DNA from: Limonium bicolor
Taxonomy: Eukaryota > Streptophyta > Magnoliopsida > Caryophyllales > Plumbaginaceae
NCBI GenBank assembly: GCA_023374045.1
Contig: CM041780.1
Span: forward strand, 29,568,337 to 29,632,336
Length of the DNA stretch: 64,000 nucleotides
Direction: 5' to 3'
Part shown: positions 9,690-20,387 of the stretch, piece after piece
Layout of the letters: each line of letters opens with the position of its first letter
Numbering within the stretch: position 1 is the stretch's first letter
Notes under the pieces: generated by a model
Seen by the model: the letters and a program-made list of their open reading frames with translations, nothing else
Told to the model about the DNA's origin: nothing
The model's database searches: none
Position numbers and translations under genes: made by a program

Positions 9690-9708
9690 CAAGGTTTGGG
9701 GTATTTCA
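9690..9708 (-). repeat. Stub of LTR Z, the target of element T
   Basis: CAAGGTTTGGGGTATTTCA matches the terminal bases of LTRs S1 and S3 in this window (…AGGTTTGGGGTATTTCA). T therefore appears to have inserted about 18 bp inside the end of a minus-strand LTR whose remainder lies left of the window. There is no polypurine tract at its right, so Z is either a solo LTR or a 5' LTR. Confidence 0.6.
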
Positions 9709-11437
9709 AGAAAAACACTAAGTAAACTATCTTTCATGGTTTATATATGGCCGAATGGTCCTTGTCCTACCCATGAAGTGCTGGGTGAATTTCCAAGTAG
9801 AAAAACAAAATTCAAAGAGGTAAACTCCTTAATTAAGCTTTAAAAGCTTATCCATGGTTAATCAAAATGTCATGAAATAAAATCTAAGCTAGAGTCTGTA
9901 TATTTACAGTACCCAGAGCATATAGGAGCTGTATGGACTCCTTGGTCAATTTAATACAAGGTAAGATCTCTTAAAACCATCTTAAAGCTTAAAAAGGTTA
10001 TTATCTTGTATCATATGTTGTGGCCGAAAACATGTATTGGTATAAGTGTTGTTTAAAACTTGTAAATATGTAGAAAATGATGGTTATATGTTTGGTTGGT
10101 GAATCAAGGTGCTAATGACTTATTAAAATCAAGTTTATAAGTTAAAAGTGAAGCAAAAATGATTTTTAAGAGTTAAGAGGAATATCTTAAACATGCCGTG
10201 TATAATATATAGCTTATGGACATTTTAATGTCATTTTTTGACTATGTTTATATTATGTTCAAGGCCATATGTTTAGGCCATTTTTATTATAGTTATTAAA
10301 GGCTTTAAATATTATTAATTAAGTTTTTGGGTAATTAAATGTATTATTTAGGTTTCTGTTGCAAAGATGTAATTTTAGTGAACATATTCACCTAGGAACA
10401 TTTTGGATGAATAATGATGAATTTAGGTGTAACATAAATTAAATATAAAGTTATATTATGGTTAATAAACTTTATAAATGTTAAAATGAACATAAGACTT
10501 GCCAAGTGGGTAAAACCGTAAATAAACAAAGTTTAGGGTGCTAAATATTAAATAAACCGAATGGGGTTGTTTAGGAATTTTGAAAACATAAAATGTAATT
10601 TTTATAAAGTTTAAACCCTTAAATGTAAAACTAGAGAGATAATTGGGGTATTTTCATAATTATTGATAAATGGTGGTCAAAGAAGTGTTTGAAGGGTCAA
10701 CCTTGACCATATATGGTGTTTGACCAAGTTGGAAAAAAATAAGTAATTGATTTGCTGACTTAAATAAAGTATTAAGTTAAAAATGAAAATTATAAAACTA
10801 TTTGGGGTGTTTATGTAATTTTTGAAAGTTAAGGGCTGGAATGAGGTTAATATGACCAGTAGGGGTCTGTACATAATTTTGGTGAATTTTAGGTTGATTT
10901 TGGTAATTTAATAAACTATGGGTTATAATATATAGTTTAAGTATTAAAATGAAACATTTATAAAACTTATGGGGTGATTATGTAAATAACCAAAACTTAG
11001 GGTGGAAAATAATATTGGAATAGCCTCGGGTCTGTTCAGAAATTTACAATACTATTTTGGGAATTTTTGGAATTAAATAAGTTAATATGTATAATATAAA
11101 GTTTTAGGTATTAAATTGTAAGTTTTCAAAATAAAGAGGGGTAATATGTAATAATAAGAAAGTTGTGGGTAATATTATAAAACAAAAAAAAAGAGGAGGG
11201 CTGCTGTTCAAATTAGACATACATATATCTATATATGTTTGTATATTATCATGTTTTGGAATCTTAGGTTATAAATTAAATAATGAAAGGAAAAGTAACA
11301 ACAAATAAAATTTGTGGTGGTTTTGTAAATAATCAAAAATGAAAGGGGAGGAATATTAAAATGGCGAAAATATAAGGTTGGTTTGGAATTTTCATAAACA
11401 ATGAACAATATAATATAAGGTTTAAAATGATATAAAG
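9709..11437. other. AT-rich DNA between element T and element O, unassigned
   Basis: No reading frame of note and no recognisable domain. The text has a loose recurring pattern (GGGG, then TTATGTAATTTTT-like phrases) resembling the AT-rich U3 part of the large LTRs elsewhere in the window. It may be part of an older LTR into which O inserted; the other half of that target would be 56208-56991. Confidence 0.4.
11433..11437. repeat. Left target duplication of element O (TAAAG)
   Basis: Five bases directly before TGAAATACCCC. The right copy at 56203-56207 reads AAAAG, one mismatch. AAAAG also follows the 5' LTR as the spacer before the PBS, so chance similarity is possible. Confidence 0.5.
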
Positions 11438-13421
11438 TGAAATACCCCGACCTTAAATATAGTGATTAAAACTATCATAATCCGTATTTAAGAGCCTAAT
11501 AACGCTTAAGTAATATTGGGGAGGAAAAATAAATCCAAAAGGAAAAAAGAAACACGTAAAAAGCGGAAAACGCTAAATAAGCGTTAAATAACCATAGGAG
11601 GTATGAGACCTCAGTTAGCATATTATATGGATTATAAAGGCCTAAATAATATATGGGAACAACTCCCGAAGAAAACGGATCCAAATAAACATTAATGGAA
11701 GCTTAAGAGCCATTAAAATTAAAGAAACGAGAAAAATCCGAAAAACGGGCCCGGTTAGTGAATAGTGCTAACACCGGGTAAAATAACGAGCGTTTTCTGT
11801 AGAAAACGAAAAACGCTCCAACTAGTATTACTGTATGGGGGCCGATTTTAATAAGTCAAAAAGCTCTCTCTCTCACTCACACACACTACACTAGTTAATT
11901 AATTCAAGGGTTGAAAAGTCAATAAAGCAAAAAGGTGAAAGTAACAAATACTACTTTTTCTCCTCTCTCTCCTCTCATGCTCACATTTCTCCTTCTCTCT
12001 CTCGTGAGTTCCCTCCTTTCTTCAGCATCTCCCCACTTCTTCTTCCTCCTCCAGCCCCAAACGATTTTGAAGCTCCACACATGGCTTCCCTCACTTCCCG
12101 TGCTTCCTTAAGCCACAATAATGCTCCAAATCAAAAACCGAAAGTAGATTTGTGCTAGTTAGAGCAAGGGCTACACTTCCCTCTTTTCAAAATTTCAAAA
12201 TGAGGAAGTTCACCTCCATGGGTTTTCCCCATTCAAAGCGAAAATAGCATCAATGGGTAGCTTGGAGTTTTCTCTCTCCATTAAGGTAAAAATCTCCATG
12301 AAAAACTCAAGTTTTCTCCACCTTCTATTGTAGCTGATTTTTGCCCATTATAATGCTCTATTTTTTCTCTCTCTTTTGAGCATCAATTCAACCTTGCAAT
12401 GGTGGTGGAATCACCTTCTTGAGCCAAGGGTTAGTATGTTAATTAAATTTGTTTTGTGTGCTTTGGGTGATAGGAATGGAGTTTGGCAACTCCATTCCCC
12501 ATATGGCCGATTTGTGCAAGAAAGAGAGAAGAGGAGAATTGGAAAAGAAATGAAGGAATTATAAGCTCAAGGTAAGAGCTCCTTCTTAATGCTAAAATTT
12601 TAATGCATTAGAGTAATGGGAATGGGTGAACTAAATTAAAGAACCCAAAATATTGTACTAGTATTGTAGTTATGGAAGTTTAAGTATTTGTGAGCTAAGT
12701 ATTTGGATTGTAGGCCTTAGAGCCAAATAAGTTGTGCATGAGTATGGGTATGGTTGTTTGATGGAGTATTGATGTATTGAGATGGATTTGTATTGCTTTG
12801 AGTGCTGGTAGGACCCTTTTATGGGTGTGGCTAGTTAAGGAATGATATTGGTGAGAATGGATATATGTGGACAAGTGAGAATTGTAGGTGAACTATGGCG
12901 AAATTTTAGTAGGAATTATGCATTATTGGATGACTTGGTGAATGGGAGAACCAAGGTATGTATTGGATTGAATGAGGATGTTTAGTAACCATGGAATGGT
13001 AGTAGTAGTATGTGAATAAAAGAGTGTAAAATCTGTAGCAAGAAGTGTAGAAATGCATTATAGAAACTAGGAAAAATTAGTGTGCAAGATTTGGTAAAAA
13101 GAGAGTTGGACTTGGGTATAGGTAGTGTAGTTGGTTGGAAAGGAATTGAAATGGTAAAATGAAGTTAGGACAAGATGCAAAATGCAAAATGCAAAATGCA
13201 AAGAGAAGTGTAGGAATACACAAGTGTGCAAAGTGTGGAAATGAGAATGGAAATTTGTAGAAATTGAGCAAGAAGTTGAGTAGGTATTGGACCATGGATT
13301 TAATGAGTTTTAGTGAGTGTTTAAACATGTACAAAACATGTGGAAAGATTATGGAATGATTGGAGGTGGATTAAGGGTTGATTTGGGGTTGAAAAATGAC
13401 TTTAATAGCAGTTTTTAGCAG

Positions 13422-13608
13422 TGTCCGGGACTTAGGATATGTACCAAGTCCCGGACCGCTTCAAAAAAAGGCCCGAGAGTGAATGCAGGAATTGGTCCGG
13501 GACTTAAGTCCAGGACCAAGTCCAAGACCAGGGTAGAAAATATGCCCGAGAGTTAGACAGTGCATTGGTCCGGGACCTATGGTCCGGACCAAGTCTCAGA
13601 CCACCCCC
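13422..13608. repeat. Cluster of inverted GGTCCGGGAC motifs in the 5' LTR of O
   Basis: Three successive blocks each hold GTCCGGGAC-like text and its inverse GTCCCGGACC-like text a short distance apart, separated by CCCGAGAGT. Each block could fold as a GC-rich hairpin in otherwise AT-rich DNA. The matching 3' LTR cluster is near 54218-54400, and related clusters occur in S1 (35628-35800) and S3 (58637-58820). Confidence 0.75.
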
Positions 13609-14888
13609 AGAATTCAGCAGAGAGTGTTTTTAAGGGTCCTAAACATGGGGGATTGATTGGTAATGGTTTTAGAAGTTGTTAAGGCCTTGTTTGGTGACCT
13701 TTAAAGGCCCTAAGAAGTGTAAACAAGTATGAGGAGTGATTAAGCAAGTTGTAAGTTTAAGGACAGTACGTTAAACCGAAATAACGGGACAACGGGGTAA
13801 GTACGGGAGTAGTAACTATGTATGTATTGTAATGCTTAGTATTAATGGAATCATTTGACATGTAGTCATTGGTTCGAGAATAAGACTCGAGGAACGAGAG
13901 TGAACCAAAGGAACAAGGGAACACCCGGTAAAGTAAATTCCAGAAAAGGTATGATTTCTTCATGCCCTGTATCCTAATCTGGTTACCCCGATTTGTGTGC
14001 TTATTTGATCACCTAAATAAGATAAATGCATGAATCGGACTATATTGCACCTACTTGTGCTTGTTTACGTTGTTCTTGATATTTGTCTTGAACAATAGTT
14101 TGTATAATTCGTGAAATATATGAATGATGATGGGGTGCATTTGTAATAAGTACTGTACTTGTATTTTGTATTGTATTTCATATGGATGTGTACTTGAGCA
14201 ATGTATTTGTGTATGTGGCTTGAATGAATGACTTCTACTAATTCCTAACTACCTAACTCCTAACTTAAGTATGGGATAAATTGGAATGAGTAGAAGTCTG
14301 ATATAGTTTCGGCCACGCGTGAGGATGAGCAGAGACAAGAGGATGGATCTGATTCCTGGTTCTTAAACTGGTCCACGGCCCAAACCCCTTAAATGGGTAG
14401 CATCCTGGATTGGTGAACCAAGTAATGCCCGGTGGTGGGACAGTGTAGTCCTTGCCCGGAGGTCCCGACGACTTAACTTGAGTATGTAGTAAGTAAGTAA
14501 AGTATGAGTATGGATGCGTAAGTATTGTGTAATGAGTAAAAGAGTAATCCCCACCCTATTAACCTGGGTGGACAAATGAAGCTAACAAGTATTGGACATT
14601 GTATATGTATGGTGTATGGATTGAGTATGTAATGAGTATGTATTGTGCATGTATCGTGAAGGCGTATTTCGGAAGAAGGTAAGTAAGTATTGTTGGACTT
14701 GTATAATCTCTTAGTAGGTGTTGGAGTGTATACGTGTATTTCCTTGCGTAAAGTGTTATAGTATTGTGTATAAGAGCATGTATGTATGTATGTGTGTTTG
14801 AATGAAATCAATCGCATGTATTCGACCAAGTGGTCGGCGTACCCTCACTAGTACACGGGGTATGCAGTTATCATATGTAGCGAAAGCT

Positions 14889-14902
14889 GACCCCCCAGGG
14901 GG
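14889..14902 (+). promoter_or_regulatory. Conserved C/G hairpin just before the acceptor-like site (O 5' LTR)
   Basis: GACCCCCCAGGGGG pairs C-run with G-run, followed by a T-rich stretch and TGCAG|GTA. Equivalent hairpins are at 55678-55689 (O 3' LTR), 34262-34276 (S1), 49488-49503 (S2), 57369-57381 (S3), 28695-28713 and 41116-41134 (L) and 63877-63895 (R). The role is unknown; preservation across diverged LTRs suggests a shared RNA structure. Confidence 0.6.
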
Positions 14903-15125
14903 AACGTTTTTAGTGTGCAGGTACCCGAAGCAGATATGGTCGTAGTAAGAGACCGGTGACAGAGTAGATTGTAGAGAATAGTATGGAACTTGTAGCCTTG
15001 AAGTAGTAGTGTACCAAGGGGGTACACCTTATGGATTGTAAGTAAGTAGATGCGAGGAATGGGTAGATGTAGACTCTTAATGAGTATGAATGGAATTGAA
15101 AGAGGTATTGTATTTGTATAAGGAA

Positions 15126-15130
15126 CTTAG
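15126..15130. repeat. Left target duplication of element G (CTTAG)
   Basis: CTTAG precedes LTR1 of G and recurs at 23937-23941 after LTR2. The intact site is seen once at 55912-55916 in the 3' LTR of O, which proves the insertion boundaries. Confidence 0.97.
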
Positions 15131-15621
15131 TGCTATACCCAAAATTTCACCCCCTGGAAGAGAGTCTCTACTAATAGGCTAGTAGCAAGGGTTCTCAGTT
15201 CGATCGGCACATTTCAGAGTACTAGGGACAGCTTATTCATCTCTAGGTGCATTTTCGTAATTTTTCAAGGCTCCTAAGCCCCCTATAGGCTTTCTCTCTC
15301 CTCCAAATAAGGGTCAAATCAATTCAAAATGCTTTGAAATTTTAACCCATGATAGAGGATGACATTTGAAGCATAATGGCGTTGGAATTTTGATTTTTCG
15401 AATTTCCAATAATTTTCTAGCAATTTCTGATTGAATCTGACGAGAAATTGAATTTAAAAATATTCCAATATCCAAAAAATTCGATTCCACTTTAGAAAAT
15501 TCAGAAATATCATCCTTTACCCATGTGTAAAATTTCATAATCAAATTCCTTTTGGAAGCCCTTGAGCTAAAACGTCGGTAAATCTCAGTTTTTACCGGAT
15601 TTTTCTATCTTTAAGGAAGCC

Positions 15622-15630
15622 TATATAAGG
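15622..15630 (+). promoter_or_regulatory. TATA box, LTR1 of G
   Basis: TATATAAGG, about 490 bp into the LTR, followed some 70 bp later by a CT-rich leader. The same box is at 22663-22670 in LTR2. Confidence 0.75.
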
Positions 15631-15942
15631 AACCTTATCCCATGATCAAAGGAGAACCTCAAGAACCCTAGACTCTCAAAGAAGGCAGCCGTCTCTCTCT
15701 CTCCACGTTTTTGAACTCCAGAGCCACAATCAAATACCGAAATCTCACCAAAATCAACACCAAAACATATTTTTCAACTCCCACAACATCATCAATCATC
15801 AAACATCAACCAAACCACTTCCAAAATGTGAAGAACACCTTCAACAATCAACAACCAGAAGCTCGGGTCGAACACAATCCAGAACCGGCACCATCGGAGC
15901 CTCCTAAGAATCCCGACGTGAAGAATCCTCATGAATTCGAAG

Positions 15943-16145
15943 GTAAAACATGTTACAATTCTACTTTTCTAATTCCCCACGACCTTATTAACTCTCTGTC
16001 AAATTTTGGGTTCAAACTAACCTTTTTACGCTTCTGTATTACTGTTTGTTTAAGCTTCTATCCAATAACTTGTTTACCAAGTTTCGTGCTTAATTCGAAT
16101 TCAAATTGAGAACTTTCAATCACTAATGTCTTGTACAACTTTCCG
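15943..16145 (+). other. Candidate leader intron in LTR1 of G, acceptor mutated
   Basis: The donor is GAAG|GTAAAACA. The matching acceptor in LTR2 is CTTGTACAACTTTCAG|G, but here the AG is CG (A to C at 16144). The LTR2 version spans 22984-23186 (203 bp) and is intact. If spliced, the 5' copy has lost its acceptor. Confidence 0.35.
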
Positions 16146-16896
16146 GCTACACACCCATAAAAGTTGAGCCAAAAACACCTTCGGGAACAGCCTCAACGCC
16201 GCCGTCCGAGGGCGGTCCGCACCCACGGACATCATGTCCGGGGTCCCGGACTCCCTGTCCGTAAGCCCGGATGCCCACGGACTGCGGCGTGATTTAAAAA
16301 AAATTCAAAATTTAGGTTTTCAAATAATGTTCGGGCCCTCGGACAGCCTGTCCGTGGCCCCGGACTTTGCAATTTTTTGTTTTCCTTTAATTTCGACTCT
16401 TCTGTATAATTAGGTTAACTGGGGTCCGTGGTCTCGGACATGGGGTCCGTGGCTACGGACGTAAGCAAAATTCAACCTAATTCTGCCTCCGAAACCCTAG
16501 TTTAGGTAGCTTTTAATTTCACTTTAATTTTCTGTCAAAAAATGCTAAAAAACACAAAAAAACAGAAGTTCACGCACTTAGGTTAAAACGACTCGTAATA
16601 AGCCGTAATTAAACCAAGTAGAGGAAAAGCGACCTAGGAAGGGTAATGAAAGTAATCTGAACCCTAAATAAGTCGAATACCAAGCCCCCGAACCCGAACT
16701 CTACCTTTCCTAATTTACCCTAGGTTAAAATTAGGTGGCGACTCATAAAGGTTCCAGTGAGCTAGCTTAGGTTTTAATAATTATTGTTATATGACATAGT
16801 TATTAATCTTAGGTTATAAGTGGACCTAAAGCCCGGTTTGATCCTAATCAGCTTTAATCAACACAGGATAGGGTTTAAAAATCGAGGCTCACAGAC

Positions 16897-16914
16897 TGGC
16901 GACTCTGCTGGGGA
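16897..16914 (+). other. Primer-binding site of element G
   Basis: TGGCGACTCTGCTGGGGA, three bases after the end of LTR1. This sequence is characteristic of the Ogre branch of Tat. Confidence 0.93.
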
Positions 16915-17402
16915 CAAACTCTTAATTTTAACTTGTTTAATTTTAAGAAAGAGGGCTTAACTCGAAAATGTTTATTTATGGCTTTATTACTTTTTTTGTT
17001 TACTTTTGTGCGCACTTTAATTTCTGCACCTTTGCATCATGTGAGAGCGAGGGTCCATGCAAACCGATTTTACCCCGGGACCCGTTTGAGGGTCCCCTGT
17101 CAGGGACTCACACCTTTTAGGTGATGTGAATAAGTGGGGGAAAAATGAGGGTGTCGTCTAACCACACCCCCTTAATACCTGGGCTTTAGCCCTAAGCATT
17201 TTCCTGACAGTATCCTTACCTAGCCCATTGTTTGGTCAGTCAAACACCCGACCGTAGACGCACACCTTCAGGTGATGTGAAAAAAAGTGGGGAAGCCCAA
17301 AGAGAATAGCGTGCAAGCCCTATTCCTTTGAGGTGACCTGGGCCCATGCCCTAAGCACCTCTCCGGATCGATCCATACCCGGTTTGATTTAAACGTCTAG
17401 TG
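16915..17402 (+). other. Untranslated leader of element G with a duplicated hairpin module
   Basis: CACACCTTTTAGGTGATGTG followed by AAGTGGGG (17108-17142) recurs as CACACCTTCAGGTGATGTG plus AAAGTGGGG (17261-17296). Each can pair ACCT with AGGT. Weaker echoes follow each copy (CCTGGGC…GCCCTAAGCA). The place, just after the PBS, is where packaging or dimerisation signals would lie; that role is inference. Confidence 0.5.
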
Positions 17403-18060
17403 AGGACATGTTGAATTTTTGTGGGCCTTGTCTGCTTGTATGATCGGCCCATTACCCAGCCTAGAGATTGATAGGAACTTCTCCTACATTAACCTAGCCC
17501 AACCCGAATTGGCGGCTCTACATGTTTGTGGCCCAGAGGCCCTATTTGGTTTGATATGTGAAACATTCGGGCTTCGGCCCAAAAGCTTAGACTTAGGTGA
17601 TTTCCCTTCTGGCCCAATTTGAATTATCCAATTAGTTCTAGGCCCAAAAAAAAAGAAATCCACCTGAACTTGAAACAACCCACAAGTTCTGAAAATAAAA
17701 TCTTTTTCTGCTTAGCAACCATCTCCTCTAGCCCAAAGAAAGTTAGGCCCATTTGTGATTTAGGGACCATTCCAGCCCATGTGCTTTACCCCTGGCCCAA
17801 ACACATTCCAGCCCTAGGGCTCAACCTAGACTAGGTGGACTTCTTATTCGGGCCCTAGCCCCAAACCCTAGATCTAGGTGTCACCTCTCAGGCCCAATCA
17901 AAGCCATCTGTTTAGATTTCAGTCCAAGTTCCACTCCATAGTCTGAAAGATACTCTAGCCCAGACACGTAATTCTCTGGGTATCCTGGCCCACTTGCTTT
18001 CAGCCTAAGTCTGTTTCGATCTATCTTGTGAAGCGTCATGTTTCAGCCCACTTCCTTTTG
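17403..18060 (+). repeat. Dispersed GGCCCA/AGCCCA motifs in the leader of G
   Basis: In about 650 bp the motif (A/G)GCCCA recurs at least fifteen times, all in the same orientation (for example near 17502, 17533, 17578, 17613, 17641, 17732, 17746, 17774, 17795). The reverse, TGGGCC/T, is the core of plant 'site II' promoter elements. No convincing reading frame lies here. Confidence 0.5.
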
Positions 18061-18122
18061 TTAGCTAATAATGGACACCTTGGACACAGGTAGACTCAAG
18101 TCCTAAGTGCGGTCCAATCGAT

Positions 18123-18769
18123 ATGGAAGCCCAGCTCGCAATTTTGGAACAAAAGCACATGGCCACCATTGAAGCCATGGACCAGAGGCATAGTGCTGCC
18201 ATGGACGCCGTGGAATCTAACTACGTTGCTGTTATCGAAGAGTTGAAAGCAAAGGCTCTTTCCCTCGAGTCCGAACGTCAAGCTCGGGATGAGTTGGTGG
18301 ACAGGCTTCTCAACACCCTTTATGACTACATTGAAGTTGGCTCCATTAGGGTCCGAGGATCGGAGGAGAATGTCAAAGAAATTGCTACAGAACTCAGGAA
18401 AGTGATCAGACAACCAGGAGCAGCAACTTGCATCAAAAGCTGCACCGTAAGCGAACCAGGCAACATGAGGAGGGCAGTGATCGACAGTCAAGAGGACCTG
18501 GTTGGAGCGTTGGGACAGTAGAACCGTCCCGACGGAGTTCTCGACAGAGAGAGTTTACAGACATCGGCCGAACACCAAGACAAGCACTTGAGGAGCTTCG
18601 AGGAAGATATCCGATGCAACCGCTCGCCCTGAGGCCAGGAACTACTCATTTGGGGAAGGATCTTAATCAATTTTGTCACTTCCATCAGCTGCCCGGTCAC
18701 GACACTGACCACTGCAGGGCCCTACAACACAGAATCCAGGACCTGATCGACCAGGGGCTCCAATTATAA
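18123..18769 (+). pseudogene. Short gag-like gene of element G
   Basis: The start is at GATATGGAAGCC (Met at 18123). The first ~60 residues are a coiled coil (MEAQLAILEQKHMATIEAMD). Around 18440-18540 the useful frame shifts by one, then reads TDIGRTPRQALEELRGRY and a zinc-knuckle-like CHFHQLPGHDTDHC near 18673-18714 (C-x2-H-x4-H-x4-C), ending LIDQGLQL. Ogre/Tat gag proteins end their nucleocapsid part the same way. At about 215 codons it lacks the central capsid domain, so it is a drastically shortened gag. It may have kept RNA binding; one frameshift probably kills it. Confidence 0.72.
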
Positions 18770-20318
18770 GAACGTGGTGGAGAGCGCAGAGCACGCGTGC
18801 CCAAGCATCATCAGAAATGTTGTTTTTTCTCATTAAATCCGTTTCTTTTCTTTGATTAGTCGTCTTTCAACTTTTGTAGTAGTTAGTTTCCCTGATCATT
18901 TTCGGTAGTTTTCCCGAGTTTGTAATTTCCAACTTTATTTTTCGTTGAATAAAACATAGTTCCATTTTCATAATTTTTGTACAAAGCATCATTCATTAAT
19001 TCGAAAAAACTTAAAAAAAGAGCACTCATGTCTTTCAAGGATCACGAAGTAATCATTTTCTGACTATGCAATGGAACGACTTGTCTCTTGTTTCTAAAAA
19101 TTTGAACAGGCCTAACCAAACACCACAACTCACCCCATAATATCCAAACAACCCTCAATGAGGTTCAAGGCCCACATCTATCAAACTATTGTCACAAACC
19201 CCAAATCAATACTGGGGGCAATCCGAGTTTAGAATCATTGTCTTCGAATCTTTCGGTTAAGCGTGTGAACTAGTCTCTGAGTGAAATTCACGAGAGTGTC
19301 TTGAGCGGAAAAACCATGAGTGAACTAGCGTGTCATTTTTACACGACTCCGGTGAGACCATATTCAAAGGTAAAGTAAACAGCATAACTCCGACCGAAGG
19401 AGATAATTTGTAAATTTACTCTTAGACCTGCGAAAAGTAACAAAGAGCGGATACACAACTATCAAGAATGACGAAGCACCTAGGTACAACACCACGTAGC
19501 CAAAAGCTTGTGAACCCTGACATTAAACCCTAGGCACCCCCACTGAGCCTTTCATATATTCCTTTTCGATATTATGAACTCCACAAAATAACCCAGCCAA
19601 CGATGAATGTCCGACCCGGTGACCAAAGGACGCGAGGAGTCCAACTCTCAAATAACGTTCTCATCAGTCCAAAGAAGCAACGCCGCAATCAGCATGACAA
19701 AGTGATCCGCAAATGGTCCCTGAGTGATACAGGATCCAAAAATCTCACATCAAAACAGCTCTCGAAGCCCAAAACCGGGAAACACAAGAACCCCGAAGGC
19801 AAAGTCAAGAAAGGATAAAGAAAAAAAAGGCAAACCCGAAGTGCCTCGAAGAGATCCAAATGACAAAGAGAAGAGAAATGGTGTAAAGGACAACTTCAAA
19901 GGTCCAGGTTCAGAAGCTCGAAAACAACGTTAACATGAAGCAGCTAGACGACTTCAGGACAAGGAAGATGAATCTGAGAGAAGACACAAGTTGCAGCTTT
20001 GGTCACCCATTTAAGCTCCACATACCTCAAATATCCCTCCGTGATCCCGTCGTCTTTCATCACACCCTACGGCCACGTTATAAGCTTTAAAGACTTCTGA
20101 CTTGATAGTTGTGTGTCCAATCACGTGAAAGTAATAGATCGAATGCGTAAATTCATCAAATATCAAATTCAATGGTCTAGAAGTTACGACCGTGAGTGAG
20201 AAACGAGTGTAGACACCAAACACGTCGAGTGCAGGTTAGGAAGCACCAAATCAGAACATAAGCTTTGACCCAGTGAGGACGAGACTCGTTCGCACGTTTG
20301 ATCAAAGAAAATACTGGG

Positions 20319-20345
20319 GGCAATCGATCGGAACGATCGATTGCC
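20319..20345. repeat. Hairpin directly after a polypurine-like motif (first)
   Basis: GGCAATCGATCG, loop GAA, CGATCGATTGCC: a perfect 12-bp stem that begins inside ACTGGGGGCAAT. Confidence 0.85.
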
Positions 20346-20387
20346 ATGAACTCTAGCTCATATTGTCTTAAGGGAAAAATACTGGGG

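Larger units (their letters stand above)
12572..14920 (+). other. Candidate LTR-internal intron, 5' LTR of O
   Basis: The donor is AAG|GTAAGAG and the acceptor TTTTTAGTGTGCAG|GTACC, 2349 bp apart. The 3' LTR repeats the pair at 53388 and 55707 (2320 bp). LTRs S1, S2 and S3 have AAG|GTAA-type donors and CAG|G acceptors at the same relative places. The CT-rich leader upstream would be in the first exon. The sites are visible; splicing itself is inference. Confidence 0.45.
15131..16893 (+). repeat. 5' LTR (LTR1) of element G
   Basis: TGCTATACCC…GGCTCACA, 1763 bp; three bases (GAC) separate it from the PBS. It contains a TATA box at 15622, a CT-rich start of the leader (near 15695), GTCCG/CGGAC-rich text (16200-16465), and a PBS-like TGGCGACTC in U5 near 16736. 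A 132-codon open stretch at 15711-16109 lies in the leader; its counterpart in LTR2 has diverged in frame, so I do not call it a gene. Confidence 0.95.

Noticed and set aside
15711..16109. 132-codon open frame in the LTR of G
   Set aside because: It covers the untranslated leader; the equivalent in LTR2 has no matching long frame from the same start, and a splice donor-like site interrupts it.
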